DNA of 37,146 nucleotides from an uncultured Reyranella sp. (GCA_937915145.1 CALDNT010000185.1:1-37146), one strand, 5' to 3'. Counted from the stretch's first letter, positions 24,759 to 33,273 are shown. Notes: generated from the letters alone by a model not told the origin. Translations and numbers: made by a program.

Positions 24759-25619
24759 ATGAAGACAATCCTTGCCATCGCGTCGGTGGCCGCGGTCTTG
24801 ACATCGGCCAACGGGGCCGCCGCACAGACGCCACTCGAGCGCGGCAAGTATCTCGTCGAAAGCGTCGTGGGCTGCGGCAACTGCCACACCCCGCAGGGCC
24901 CGAATGGTCCCATTCAGGGCAAGGCCCTGGCCGGCGGCCTCGAGTTCGACCATCCCGGCTTCTTCAAGGCCTATTCCACCAACATCACGCCCGACCGCGA
25001 CACCGGGATCGGCAAGTGGACCGATGCCGAGCTCAAGGTCGCGATCCGCGAGGGCAAGCGGCCGGACGGTACGCTCATACGCCCGCCGATGCCCTTCGAG
25101 CTCTATCGCAACATCGCCGATGCCGACCTCGACGCCATCGTGGCCTATCTGCACACGGTGCCGGCGGTGAAGAACGTCGCGCCGAAGTCAAAGTACGAAA
25201 TCCCCCTGCCGCGATCCTATGGCCCGCCGATCACCAAGCCAGTGACGGCGCCGCCGCGATCCGACAAGCTGGCCTACGGTGCCTATCTCGCCGGCCCGCT
25301 CGGCCACTGCATCGAATGCCACACACCGCTGGCGGCCAATGGGCGTTCCGAGTTCGATACGCTACTCGGCGCCGGCGGCCGCCAGTTCCAAGGTCCGTTC
25401 GGCGTGAGCGTGTCCAAGAACATCACGTCCGATCCCGTAGAGGGACTGGGGAAATGGACCGACGCCGAGATCGAGCGCGCCATCCGCAAGGGTATCGACA
25501 AGAACGGTGATGCACTCAAGCCACCGATGGGGTTCGCCTATTACGACAAGATCTCGGCCGACGACATGGCGGCGCTGATCGCCTATCTGCGCAGCCTGCC
25601 GCCCAGGAAGACGCCCTGA
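24759..25619 (+). CDS. Periplasmic diheme cytochrome c
   Basis: A 286-residue protein with a signal peptide (residues 1-22, ending AAA) and two class I haem sites: C39-G-N-C42-H43 and C184-I-E-C187-H188. Each domain has a downstream PPM motif (M111 and the PPMGFAY near residue 252) that likely supplies the distal Met. The layout is like the cytochrome subunits of membrane-bound alcohol, aldehyde or nicotinate dehydrogenases, which pass electrons to the respiratory chain. No dehydrogenase subunits are adjacent, so its electron donor is unknown. Confidence 0.92.
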   Translation: MKTILAIASVAAVLTSANGAAAQTPLERGKYLVESVVGCGNCHTPQGPNGPIQGKALAGGLEFDHPGFFKAYSTNITPDRDTGIGKWTDAELKVAIREGKRPDGTLIRPPMPFELYRNIADADLDAIVAYLHTVPAVKNVAPKSKYEIPLPRSYGPPITKPVTAPPRSDKLAYGAYLAGPLGHCIECHTPLAANGRSEFDTLLGAGGRQFQGPFGVSVSKNITSDPVEGLGKWTDAEIERAIRKGIDKNGDALKPPMGFAYYDKISADDMAALIAYLRSLPPRKTP

Positions 25620-25677
25620 CCTCTGGCGCAGGCGTCTTGCCGCGCTAAGGTGGCGGCGATGAAACCGACCCCGCCCG

Positions 25678-27411
25678 ATGCTGGCTGATCTCAAAGCCGC
25701 CTGGCACCTGCGCGGGCCGTCGATCGGCGCCCACAGGCTCGGCTATGTGGCGATCCTGACGTTTCTGTCGGGTGCCAGCGACGGGATCGGGTTGATCCTT
25801 CTCATCCCGCTGCTGAATTCGCTCGGCGCCAAGCCTGCCGACGAACCCGGCGTGCTCGGCTGGCTTCTGGAGTTTCTGCCAGCCACGCTGACCGGCCTGC
25901 TGTTGGTGTTCCTGGCCGTCGTCGTGCTGCGCGCGATCGTGGCACGGCTGCGGGAGGACATGGTGGCGCGCCTGCGCTTCGACTATGCCGTCGCGCTGAA
26001 GATCAGGATCTATTCGGCCATCGCCAATGCCTCGTGGTCGTATCTGCGGCGCAAGCGGACCGCCGACTATCACGCGCTCTTTGCCGCCGAAGTCGACCGC
26101 ATCGAACATGCCAGCCAGCTGCTGTTGGAAATTCCCATCCGCGTCGCGATCTTCCTTGCCCATGTGGTGATCGCATTCGTCATCGCGCCAGGGTTCTCGG
26201 CCCTGGTGATCGCGCTCGGCCTTTGCCTGGTTTGGGGTCTTCGGCACCGGCTTGTCGAAAGCCGGCGCCTCGGCGACATCGTCTCCGAGGCCAGCACGCA
26301 GGTGAGTCGCGAGATCACCGAGTTTCTCCAGGCACTTAAACTGACCAAGGCCTACGGTGCCGAGGCCCGCCACATCCGCGCCTTCGCCGACGCCGTCGAG
26401 CGAGCCGAAGGAGCAGGACTGGCGAGCAGCCGCCTGCTGGCGAAAACCCGAATGGCCATGGAGTGCGTGACGGCGGTGGGGCTGGCGGCGTTTCTATGGC
26501 TGGCCGTCAACTGGATCGGGCTGCCGCTTGCCAACCTTCTTGTCCTGATCTTCGTATTCCAGCGTCTCATGCCGATGTTCCAGGAGATCCAGAACCTTGT
26601 GCAGGAGTTCGTTCACAGCTCGTCGGCCTTCCAGATCGTCGCGGGGGCCGTCGCCGATTGCGAATCGGCGGCCGACCGGACGGAGCTGGCGCTTCCGTCG
26701 CCCCTGCGGCTCGAGAAGGAACTGCGCTTCGCGGGCGCAGGCTTCGGATACGGCGCCACCCCGGACGACGTCCTGCGCGATATCGATCTCACGCTTCCGG
26801 CCGGCTCGCTCACCGTGCTGTCGGGCGTATCGGGCGCCGGCAAGAGCACGCTGCTCGATCTCGCCGGAGGACTCATCGTCCCAACGGTGGGGCGACTTCT
26901 CGTCGACGGCGTCGAGCTGACGGCCGAACGCGCACCGGCCTGGCGCCGCTCGGTAGGTTACATGGCCCAGGAGGCGTTTCTATTCCACGACTCGATCCGC
27001 GCCAACCTCGCCTGGGCGGACCCCACCGCGACGGACGCGCGAATGCTGGAAGTCATCCGCCTGGCGGGGCTGGCCGACCTGCTGCGCGATCTATCCGGCG
27101 GGTTGGACACCGTCGTTGGCGACCGTGGCGCCAACCTGTCGGGCGGCGAGCGCCAACGGCTCGCGCTGGCGCGGACGCTGCTGCGCGCGCCCCGGTTGAT
27201 CCTTCTCGACGAACCGGCCAGCGCTCTGGATGCCCTGAACGAGGAACGCATCCTCGAAACTATCGCCGGTCTGCACGGCACGACGACCATCCTGCTGGTC
27301 ACCCACCGGCCACTGGCGATTGCCGGTGCCGATCAGCGCTTCACGCTGGTCGACGGCAGGCTGATGGAAGCAACCGCCTTGGCGGCGAGCCGAAACGGCC
27401 GCATGACATAG
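25678..27411 (+). CDS. ABC transporter (permease-ATPase fusion), likely lasso peptide exporter
   Basis: A 577-residue exporter half-transporter. The membrane domain covers about 20-310. The ATPase domain has Walker A GVSGAGKST (383-391), signature LSGGERQ (487-493), Walker B LILLDEP (507-513) and switch H543. It has no peptidase domain, as is usual for lasso D proteins such as McjD, which export the finished peptide and give immunity. It lies at the edge of the cluster and runs toward the nucleotidyltransferase gene; the two overlap at their 3' ends by 79 bp (27333-27411). A tiny upstream frame (ATG 25659 to TGA 25688) overlaps the start and could tune translation. Confidence 0.88.
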   Translation: MLADLKAAWHLRGPSIGAHRLGYVAILTFLSGASDGIGLILLIPLLNSLGAKPADEPGVLGWLLEFLPATLTGLLLVFLAVVVLRAIVARLREDMVARLRFDYAVALKIRIYSAIANASWSYLRRKRTADYHALFAAEVDRIEHASQLLLEIPIRVAIFLAHVVIAFVIAPGFSALVIALGLCLVWGLRHRLVESRRLGDIVSEASTQVSREITEFLQALKLTKAYGAEARHIRAFADAVERAEGAGLASSRLLAKTRMAMECVTAVGLAAFLWLAVNWIGLPLANLLVLIFVFQRLMPMFQEIQNLVQEFVHSSSAFQIVAGAVADCESAADRTELALPSPLRLEKELRFAGAGFGYGATPDDVLRDIDLTLPAGSLTVLSGVSGAGKSTLLDLAGGLIVPTVGRLLVDGVELTAERAPAWRRSVGYMAQEAFLFHDSIRANLAWADPTATDARMLEVIRLAGLADLLRDLSGGLDTVVGDRGANLSGGERQRLALARTLLRAPRLILLDEPASALDALNEERILETIAGLHGTTTILLVTHRPLAIAGADQRFTLVDGRLMEATALAASRNGRMT

Positions 27412-28520
27412 TAGAGAAACCACAGGGCCGGCGGCAATTTCACCGCCTCGTAGTCGCCCGTGGTGCGGGTCAGCGCAAGCCGCAGCCATGCGCCGAGCTT
27501 GGCGATCCGGCTTTCGCAGAGATGAAAGTCGGAGAAATTCTGTTCGTCGTCGGGTTCCGGCAGGCCTTCCTTCAGATGGAGGGTCAGTCGCGCCGCGAGG
27601 GCGCGGACGCGGTCGCTGCGGTCAAGCGCGCCGAGCAAGGCCTGCGGAACTGGCGCATCGAGAAGCTCCCGCGCCATGGCACAGGCGAGCAGGACGGCGT
27701 CGCCGCATCCCCGGGCCCGGGCCCGCCGGTGGACGTCGAGCCAATCGAGATCGGGCGAACAGTCGAGCAGCATGGCGAAGTCGCAGACCCAGCCCAGGCA
27801 TCTCCAGGCTTCCTTGGTGCCGTGGCCGGCCAGCAGCAGGGCGAGGTTCGCACCCGACACGGTGGGAAGCGAATGGTTGCCGATCGATACGCGATCGAGA
27901 TCCCGCCACACCTCGGCCGGCGACAGCGGAAACGGCACGTGGGCGCCGCTGAAATCCCAATGCAGGTCGATCGTGGTATCGGCGGCGGCGTGAACGAAGG
28001 CCCATTGCCGCAGGTAGCGGAGAAAGGCATGCCGGAACGCGCGGTCACCGTTGGCGGCGCGATAGCCGAGCGCTTCGAGCAGGCGCTCGGTGGCATCGAC
28101 CTGTTCGACCGGGACGAGGATGTCGATGTCGACATACTCGCGGCGAGATACGTCGCCGTAGAGTGCGACCGCCAGCGCCGCGCCCTTGAAGACGGCAAAG
28201 CGCAGCTGCTTTTCCGCAAGAGCCGCGGCCACACGGAAGAGTTCCTCGGAAGCGGCCAGCGCGCGCGCGCCATGGAGCCTCTGAAAGCCCTCGAGCTCGG
28301 CCCTGGCCGGAGCCGGCACGCCCTCCCACGACAGTGCGCTGAAGCCGCCAATGAGCTGCGGGCGAACTCCATGAAAGTCTGCCAGGTCGATCAGTCCTGG
28401 AAAATCGACGCCCGCGCGCAACAGCTGTTGCGCACGCGCCAGGTCAGGCGTTCGGCGCGCAATCAGACAAAGCAGATCGAATTCAACGCTGCGGGTTGGA
28501 AACCTGGCCGAAACGGACAT
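27333..28520 (-). CDS. Nucleotidyltransferase-family tailoring enzyme of lasso cluster
   Basis: A 395-residue protein of the uncharacterised nucleotidyltransferase family (NTP_transf_5-like). The key block FKGAALAVALYGDVSRREYVDIDILVP contains K112 and the metal-binding D131-x-D133. Relatives occur in lasso and other RiPP clusters together with HPr-kinase-like kinases. In the pseudomycoidin cluster such a gene (psmN) has been linked to adding a sugar-like group to a phosphorylated lasso peptide, as I recall. Here too both kinase and nucleotidyltransferase are present. It is the last gene of the leftward operon, 57 bp after precursor 1. The reaction is inference. Confidence 0.82.
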   Translation of the reverse strand: MSVSARFPTRSVEFDLLCLIARRTPDLARAQQLLRAGVDFPGLIDLADFHGVRPQLIGGFSALSWEGVPAPARAELEGFQRLHGARALAASEELFRVAAALAEKQLRFAVFKGAALAVALYGDVSRREYVDIDILVPVEQVDATERLLEALGYRAANGDRAFRHAFLRYLRQWAFVHAAADTTIDLHWDFSGAHVPFPLSPAEVWRDLDRVSIGNHSLPTVSGANLALLLAGHGTKEAWRCLGWVCDFAMLLDCSPDLDWLDVHRRARARGCGDAVLLACAMARELLDAPVPQALLGALDRSDRVRALAARLTLHLKEGLPEPDDEQNFSDFHLCESRIAKLGAWLRLALTRTTGDYEAVKLPPALWFLYYVMRPFRLAAKAVASISLPSTSVKR

Positions 28521-28577
28521 CCCAGTTCAAAGCGTCGGGAAGGTAACTCTGCGAGCCCCGCGCTCAGTCCGCGAAGA

Positions 28578-28754
28578 TCAACGCGTCTTCCGCGGTTGCT
28601 TGCCTTTCCCGCCATCGTTCCCCCCGGAACTTCCGACCGCCAGGGTCATGTCGCGAAGCGTTCCCCACCGTACCAGCGTAGGCGCCGCATAGGCCGCTTT
28701 TGCCTGCGCCACTTCGGCGGGGACATCGGTATTGCTGGCAGGAAGGACATCCAT
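28578..28754 (-). CDS. Lasso peptide precursor 1 (58 residues)
   Basis: A short gene between the B1 and nucleotidyltransferase genes. The predicted leader is residues 1-38 and contains the lasso recognition motif Y22-A-A-P-T-L and G31, with Thr37 at leader position -2. The core of 20 residues begins A39-V-G-S-S-G-G-N-D47, then GGKGKQPRKTR. An Ala1-Asp9 isopeptide would give a nine-residue ring and a basic 11-residue loop/tail. The leader segment WGTLRDMTLAVG is identical in the precursors at 34826-35011 and 35112-35288. The ribosome binding site before ATG 28754 is poor (AAGG about 14 nt away), so another start is possible. It is too short for many gene finders. Confidence 0.9.
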   Translation of the reverse strand: MDVLPASNTDVPAEVAQAKAAYAAPTLVRWGTLRDMTLAVGSSGGNDGGKGKQPRKTR

Positions 28755-28828
28755 CGGCGGGCCGCCTTTATTGCATTAGATCAGAGACATTAGCACAGGC
28801 CCGATATCGCGAATAGCCTTGCGAGGTG

Positions 28829-29116
28829 CTATTCGACGGGTTCGATCAGGCCAGCCTCCTGAAGGCTGACGAGGAACTTGATCACGTCGTCGCGGCAGTC
28901 CTCCGGCGTCACGTCGAAATGCTTCACGACATCGCTGCAAATATCGGCGACCGACCGTGGTTGCTCGAGCCCGCTCCAGATCTGGGCGCCCACGCCTTGC
29001 AGGCCGAAGTAGAGTGCGCTGTCGAGATGCAGCAGTGCCACCTCGTCGTTGAGGTTGCAGGCGACCTGTTGCGTCGACCTCTTCACCACTGTCGAAAGCT
29101 CGAGCATTTGCGACAT
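28829..29116 (-). CDS. PqqD-like leader-binding protein (lasso B1)
   Basis: A 95-residue protein with the PqqD/RRE fold: strands VVKRSTQQVACNLNDEVALLHLDSALYFGLQGVGAQIWSGL followed by helices SVADICSDVVKHFDVTPEDCRDDVIKFLVSLQEAGLI. In lasso clusters with split B genes this protein (B1) binds the YxxPxL leader motif and presents the precursor to the B2 peptidase. It lies between the cyclase gene and precursor 1, all in one direction. The 88-bp gap before it contains a hairpin CCGCCC-GGGCGG (29160-29179). Confidence 0.92.
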   Translation of the reverse strand: MSQMLELSTVVKRSTQQVACNLNDEVALLHLDSALYFGLQGVGAQIWSGLEQPRSVADICSDVVKHFDVTPEDCRDDVIKFLVSLQEAGLIEPVE

Positions 29117-29159
29117 TCCCCAATATCGACAGGCGAAACAACTCCGTCAGTCTTTATTA

Positions 29160-29179
29160 CCGCCCTATTTTACGGGCGG
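29160..29179. promoter_or_regulatory. GC-rich hairpin between lasso C and B1 genes
   Basis: CCGCCC and GGGCGG flank an 8-nt AT-rich loop in the 88-bp gap after the cyclase stop. No U-run follows on either strand, so it is not a standard intrinsic terminator. It could be an RNA-processing or partial-termination element that sets different levels for cyclase and B1/precursor, or mean nothing. Confidence 0.3.
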
Positions 29180-29204
29180 CAATCGCCGCAAAAGAACGGC
29201 CGCC

Positions 29205-30980
29205 TCAGGAAATGCCCTGAGCCAACCACTGATCGAGCACGTGGACCGCCAGGATCCGATCGAGATCGTTGCCGATCGCCGCGCCAACCGGCAGAGCGCG
29301 GACGTCGACGTATTCAGCCAGGCGGCCGCCCGGCGACAAACCCGGGAGACCGCCAGTCCGGAATGGGTCGGCAATCGGCGTGGCCGGAAACGACACCTTC
29401 TTGCGCGCGAGGACTTCCGGCGGGAGCCGGCCACGCATGGCCTCGCGCAGCAGCAGCTTCTCCCTCCCCCACGGAACCGGCGGCACCGACAACATGAACT
29501 CCAGCACCCGCAGGTCGAGAAAGGGATGGCGCCAGACGAGAGGGGCCAGGGATTCCTCAAGATCGTGGTCGGTAAATACCGCCGCCCAGATCGAATTGTT
29601 GAACGACGCGAATGCTCGCGGGTGCCAGGGGTGAGGCGGCGCTGCCGCAGCGTCTGCGCCACCAAGTCGTGCTTCCAGGTCGAGGCGAGCAACGAATGGG
29701 CGGTCAAGCCACGGTGGAACGTCGAAGGAATCGTCGGGTTCGGTGCGCCGTCCGGCGTATCGGCGAAGTGTCGCCATCCAACCGGACAGGCCCTTGGCGG
29801 CAACATACTGCAGGACCGCCTCGCTCAGTCGCCGCCAGTCGCGGCGCCCCAGCAGCCAGGAAAGGTAGGCGTTGCGTTCGAACGGAAGCGCATTGTCGGG
29901 CCCTTCGCCTTCGAACCAGACCTGGGCCCTGCCGGCCTGCTCACGGCCGATGGCGCGATCGTGGTAGGCCGACAGGATGGAAGTCGTCGGCTCGGCCGTC
30001 CGGATCGACCGCGATCGCCACTGCGGATCGAAGTCGAGATCGTCGATCGGCCGAAGTTGCAGCTCTATACCCAGTTGCCGGGCGACGAGCGCGCTGAAGT
30101 GATGCTCGTCGTCGGGCATCAATCGTTCGAAGTGGGTGCACTCGGCAACGACGCGCGACGGATCGCCTGTCGCCTCGACGGCAAAGGCCGCCAGTGTCGT
30201 CGAATCCAGACCGCCGCTCATCGAGATGCCGACCTTGCCGGCCGGCAACCGGTCCCTGGTGGATTTCAACAGCAAGTCGATCAGCTGTTCGAAGTATCGT
30301 CGGCGGTCGCTGTAGTAGAGCGGCTCGGCGATATCCAGGCGCCAGTACCGGCGCAGATCCGCACCGCTGTCAGAGAGCGTAAGGACATGGGCCGGCGCCA
30401 GCCGCCGAATGTGCCGATAGACCGTCCGCTCGAATTCCAGACAATGACCAACGCTGAGAAAGTCGGCGACCCAGGCGTCGTCGAGATCGCGGCCGACCGG
30501 CGCAGACGTCGCGATCCAGTCCAACGAATCGCCGATGAACCATGCACCGCCGGCATTGGCATGGAAGAGCGACCGCACGCCGAGCTGGTCACGGGCGCAG
30601 ACCAGGCGATCCCGCGGGCCGTCCCACAGCACGAAGCAGAAATCTCCCGCGAGGCGGTCGAGAAACCCATCGCCCCATGCGGCGTAGGCGTGCAGGCAGA
30701 GTTGCGCGTCGGTGAGCCCATCCGCGCTGCTGCCAACGCGATCCGACAGGCGCGCCCGAAGATCGTCGCGCGCATCGAGCCGGATCCGGCCGGCGATCCA
30801 GTAACGTCCGTCGAGGCTCTGGATGCCGCACGAGCCAATTTCGGACAATGCCGGATCGACTTTCGTGCAGATGAAGGCAACGCGGCGTGCGCTGCCCAGG
30901 ACCTCGACATCATGGCCTGCGGCACCGATCGGCCGTGGATCGATCGGCCGGCCGTCCGTATTGAAGATGGCGGCAAACAA
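29205..30980 (-). CDS. Lasso macrolactam synthetase (asparagine synthetase-like, C protein)
   Basis: A 591-residue AsnB-like enzyme. The C-terminal ATP-pyrophosphatase domain has SGGLDST (255-261) and later WRHPFLDLRVLEFMLSVPP and REAMRGRLPPEVLARKK. The N-terminal glutaminase-like domain starts MFAAIFN, without the Cys2 nucleophile of true asparagine synthetases. That fits lasso C proteins, which activate the Asp/Glu side chain as an AMP ester and close the ring onto the core N-terminus rather than use glutamine. The TTG start at 30978-30980 follows the B2 stop by 2 bp. The expected reaction is an Ala1-Asp9 isopeptide in the three precursors. Confidence 0.93.
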   Translation of the reverse strand: MFAAIFNTDGRPIDPRPIGAAGHDVEVLGSARRVAFICTKVDPALSEIGSCGIQSLDGRYWIAGRIRLDARDDLRARLSDRVGSSADGLTDAQLCLHAYAAWGDGFLDRLAGDFCFVLWDGPRDRLVCARDQLGVRSLFHANAGGAWFIGDSLDWIATSAPVGRDLDDAWVADFLSVGHCLEFERTVYRHIRRLAPAHVLTLSDSGADLRRYWRLDIAEPLYYSDRRRYFEQLIDLLLKSTRDRLPAGKVGISMSGGLDSTTLAAFAVEATGDPSRVVAECTHFERLMPDDEHHFSALVARQLGIELQLRPIDDLDFDPQWRSRSIRTAEPTTSILSAYHDRAIGREQAGRAQVWFEGEGPDNALPFERNAYLSWLLGRRDWRRLSEAVLQYVAAKGLSGWMATLRRYAGRRTEPDDSFDVPPWLDRPFVARLDLEARLGGADAAAAPPHPWHPRAFASFNNSIWAAVFTDHDLEESLAPLVWRHPFLDLRVLEFMLSVPPVPWGREKLLLREAMRGRLPPEVLARKKVSFPATPIADPFRTGGLPGLSPGGRLAEYVDVRALPVGAAIGNDLDRILAVHVLDQWLAQGIS

Positions 30981-30982
30981 TA

Positions 30983-31429
30983 TCAGGCCGGGCCAGACTT
31001 GCCGGCGGCAGGTGCCGGGCCTTCGACAACCCGCCAGGTGACCAGTCGCGTGAAGCGGTCATGCTCGGGTTCGCCGATCAGTATTCGGCCTTCGCAGGCA
31101 AGCCAGGCATGAGCCGAGAATTTCTCATCCGACCTGGCGACGCCTATGTGGAGTTCGGATGCATGGCCCTCGGTCGACAACAGCCGCTGCAGGGCGAGCG
31201 CCGAGCCCAGACACGTGGTCCCAGGCAACCAGCGCGAGGCGGCGCTGACCGCCCAGACGATCCGATCGACGGTTCTCGTCCCCCGCTTCAGCTGACCCGC
31301 CCAGGCGCGCAACCGATCGACGGCGAACAGATGGAGAGCGAGACGCACTGCCGCCACCGTCGCAACAGCCTCGAGCAGCAGCATCCGGTCGCGGCCCGTC
31401 AGGGCAAGGAAGGCCGCGACGGCTCTCAC
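30983..31429 (-). CDS. Lasso leader peptidase (transglutaminase-like, B2)
   Basis: A 148-residue protein matching B2/McjB C-terminal domains: Cys73 in LPGTTCLGSALALQRLL and His107 in KFSAHAWLACEGRIL form the catalytic Cys-His pair. The usual third residue, Asp twelve residues after the His, is Gly119 here, and Glu120 follows directly, so the acid may be shifted by one. With B1 it removes the leader after Thr-Leu to expose core Ala1. The ATG overlaps the kinase stop (ATGA), and the cyclase follows after 2 bp, a tight lasso operon. Confidence 0.92.
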   Translation of the reverse strand: MRAVAAFLALTGRDRMLLLEAVATVAAVRLALHLFAVDRLRAWAGQLKRGTRTVDRIVWAVSAASRWLPGTTCLGSALALQRLLSTEGHASELHIGVARSDEKFSAHAWLACEGRILIGEPEHDRFTRLVTWRVVEGPAPAAGKSGPA

Positions 31430-32445
31430 GGGAACGCGCGCCGACGGATTTCTTCGGCCACCCGCTCGAGTACCGGATAGCTCCTAGCATAGCGCAATGC
31501 ATAGACCGGCAGCACACCCGCCATCCGCTCGGCGAAGCGCAACTGCCGCGCCAGGCGGTCGGGCGCGTAGTAGCGAATTTCCATGGCCGATACGCTGAGC
31601 GTCCGTACCAGATCGATGCCGACCAGCCGCGTCGACGATACGGCGTCGCCCGGCGCCGCCGGCAGCCGCTCGTCGAGCCAGAACAGGGCAGCAATCGGTT
31701 GCGGGATGTGCCGCGTCGGCATCGGATCATGCGGCTGCACCATGATCTTGCCGCTCATGGCGTTCCAGTGGCCATCACCGACCGCTTCGGGCAGTAGCCG
31801 CGCGGCCGCCTCATCCAGCAGTTTCAGACGCTGGGGACCGGCATGTGCAAACGCCCTGCCGTCGGCGAATGTCAGGCGCAGCATGTCGTCGGTGATCAGT
31901 TTCGCGCCTTGCGCGATCAGGAATGCCGCCAGCGTCGACTTCCCGGCGCCGCTCGGCCCGAGCAGGCCGACCACGCGACCGCCGAGATCGACGACGGTGG
32001 CATGCAACGGTTCCTCGCCGCGCAGAGTGAGTGACGTGCTCAGGACGAAATTCAGGAGATTGGCTTCGAACGACCTGTCGTCGACGCCCGCCAGTCTCGA
32101 ACAAACGACATCGCATCCGTTCGGCGACACGATGGTCTCGAAGACCTCGTCGACCCTCATGTAGACGCAACCATTCGGCAGGACGGCATGGAAGAACCAA
32201 TCCTCGGGATCGGCTGCCAATCCATGTGTTCGCGCGCGAAAATACGCCGGCGCCTCGAGGCTGATCCTGATGGCGGCCTCGACATCCGGTTCGGCCACGT
32301 CGATGGATGTCAGCGGAAACTCACATTCGACGACAATGCCGTAGACGACATAGCGATACGTGCCTGTCACCGGGAACGCTCGATGGATGAATTCCTCAAA
32401 AGGCTTGGCAGGAGCGTCCAATTCGGCTTCTCTCCAGTTCCGCAT
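31426..32445 (-). CDS. HPr-kinase-like lasso peptide kinase
   Basis: A 339-residue protein with an HPr kinase-like C-terminal domain: the P-loop GPSGAGKST at 163-171, preceded by H148-A-T, and followed by KLITDDMLRL (D186-D187). Similar kinases (ThcoK, PadeK, PsmK) phosphorylate the C-terminal residue of lasso peptides, usually Ser. The cores here end in Thr-Arg, so Thr at the second-last position or another Ser/Thr in the ring would be the target (inference). It is the first gene of the leftward operon. The start at 32445 lies only 20 bp from the divergent dioxygenase ATG; an internal GTG near 32370 (VTGTYR) could be used instead. Confidence 0.88.
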   Translation of the reverse strand: MRNWREAELDAPAKPFEEFIHRAFPVTGTYRYVVYGIVVECEFPLTSIDVAEPDVEAAIRISLEAPAYFRARTHGLAADPEDWFFHAVLPNGCVYMRVDEVFETIVSPNGCDVVCSRLAGVDDRSFEANLLNFVLSTSLTLRGEEPLHATVVDLGGRVVGLLGPSGAGKSTLAAFLIAQGAKLITDDMLRLTFADGRAFAHAGPQRLKLLDEAAARLLPEAVGDGHWNAMSGKIMVQPHDPMPTRHIPQPIAALFWLDERLPAAPGDAVSSTRLVGIDLVRTLSVSAMEIRYYAPDRLARQLRFAERMAGVLPVYALRYARSYPVLERVAEEIRRRAFP

Positions 32446-32465
32446 CTCATCGAAGCGATGCCGCC

Positions 32466-33266
32466 ATGATACGAATTGACTGCCGAAACGTCTCCGGCGA
32501 GCCGGCCAAGTCGGAGCAAGTGCGGCTTGCCCATGATTGCCTCGTCAGGAACGGCTACGCAATCCTCGACCATGTGTTCCCCGAAGACAAAATCCGGGCC
32601 CTGAACCTCGAATTCAACGAGCATTACGCCAGATTCCGGGAAGATCGCGAGTTCGAAGACACCGTGGAGGTCGGCGCCGGACGGTTCCTGGTGCCGATCG
32701 ACCTGGCCGGCGGCTTCGGCGATCCGTTCATCTACGCCAACCCTCTTGTCGTGGCACTTGTCCGCGAGACCCTCGAACCGGATGCGATCCTCGAAGCCTA
32801 TGGCGCGATCGTTTCCCTTCCCGGAGCGGTGGATCAGGAGATTCACCGCGACAGCCCCCTGCTCTTCAGCAACGAAATAGCGCCCCTTCTGCCCGCCCAT
32901 GCGCTGAACTTCGGCGTCCCGCTGATCGAGATGAACGAATTGCACGGCACCACGGCGCTCTATCCGAGGAGCCACCGCTGGAAAGGCTATGACAAGCAGC
33001 CACAGCCCGAGCTGCCGGTGGTGCCCATCGGATCCTGCATCCTGTGGGACTTCAGGTTGTTTCACGGCGGAACATCGAACCGCTCGAACATGCCTCGTCC
33101 GCTGCTCTACTCCACCTTTGCGCGGCGCTGGTATCAGGATCCCGTCAACTTCTCGAAAGCCACACAGCGTCGCCTGACCTTCGAGCCGGCCTTTTTCCAG
33201 AACCTGTCCGACGATCGCCGTCAGCTCTTCTCGCATATCGATCCGTCACTCGCCGCCGATTGCTGA
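32466..33266 (+). CDS. Phytanoyl-CoA dioxygenase-family Fe(II)/2-oxoglutarate oxygenase
   Basis: A 266-residue oxygenase of the PhyH family. The iron-binding set is H127-R-D129 (EIHRDSP) and H200 (RLFHGGTSN), with R211 placed eleven residues after H200, as in human PhyH (H264/R275), to bind 2-oxoglutarate. It should hydroxylate a substrate with O2. It lies within the lasso cluster, divergent from the kinase, and 7 bp before the methyltransferase gene. A 2-oxoglutarate oxygenase hydroxylates Asp in the lasso peptide canucin, so peptide hydroxylation is a fair idea, but the substrate here is unproven. Confidence 0.88.
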   Translation: MIRIDCRNVSGEPAKSEQVRLAHDCLVRNGYAILDHVFPEDKIRALNLEFNEHYARFREDREFEDTVEVGAGRFLVPIDLAGGFGDPFIYANPLVVALVRETLEPDAILEAYGAIVSLPGAVDQEIHRDSPLLFSNEIAPLLPAHALNFGVPLIEMNELHGTTALYPRSHRWKGYDKQPQPELPVVPIGSCILWDFRLFHGGTSNRSNMPRPLLYSTFARRWYQDPVNFSKATQRRLTFEPAFFQNLSDDRRQLFSHIDPSLAADC

Positions 33267-33273
33267 ACCGCAC

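Noticed and set aside
25659-25688. Nine-codon frame overlapping the exporter start as a separate peptide gene
   Set aside because: It is too short to support and has no conserved feature; noted only as a possible translation-coupling element.
26463-28793. A 776-codon open frame on the plus strand across the exporter and nucleotidyltransferase
   Set aside because: It is out of frame with the exporter and antisense to the nucleotidyltransferase and precursor 1; low-complexity composition and no motif.
29049-31112. A 687-codon plus-strand frame opposite the lasso cyclase
   Set aside because: The other strand encodes the cyclase with clear AsnB motifs; this frame has no recognisable domain.
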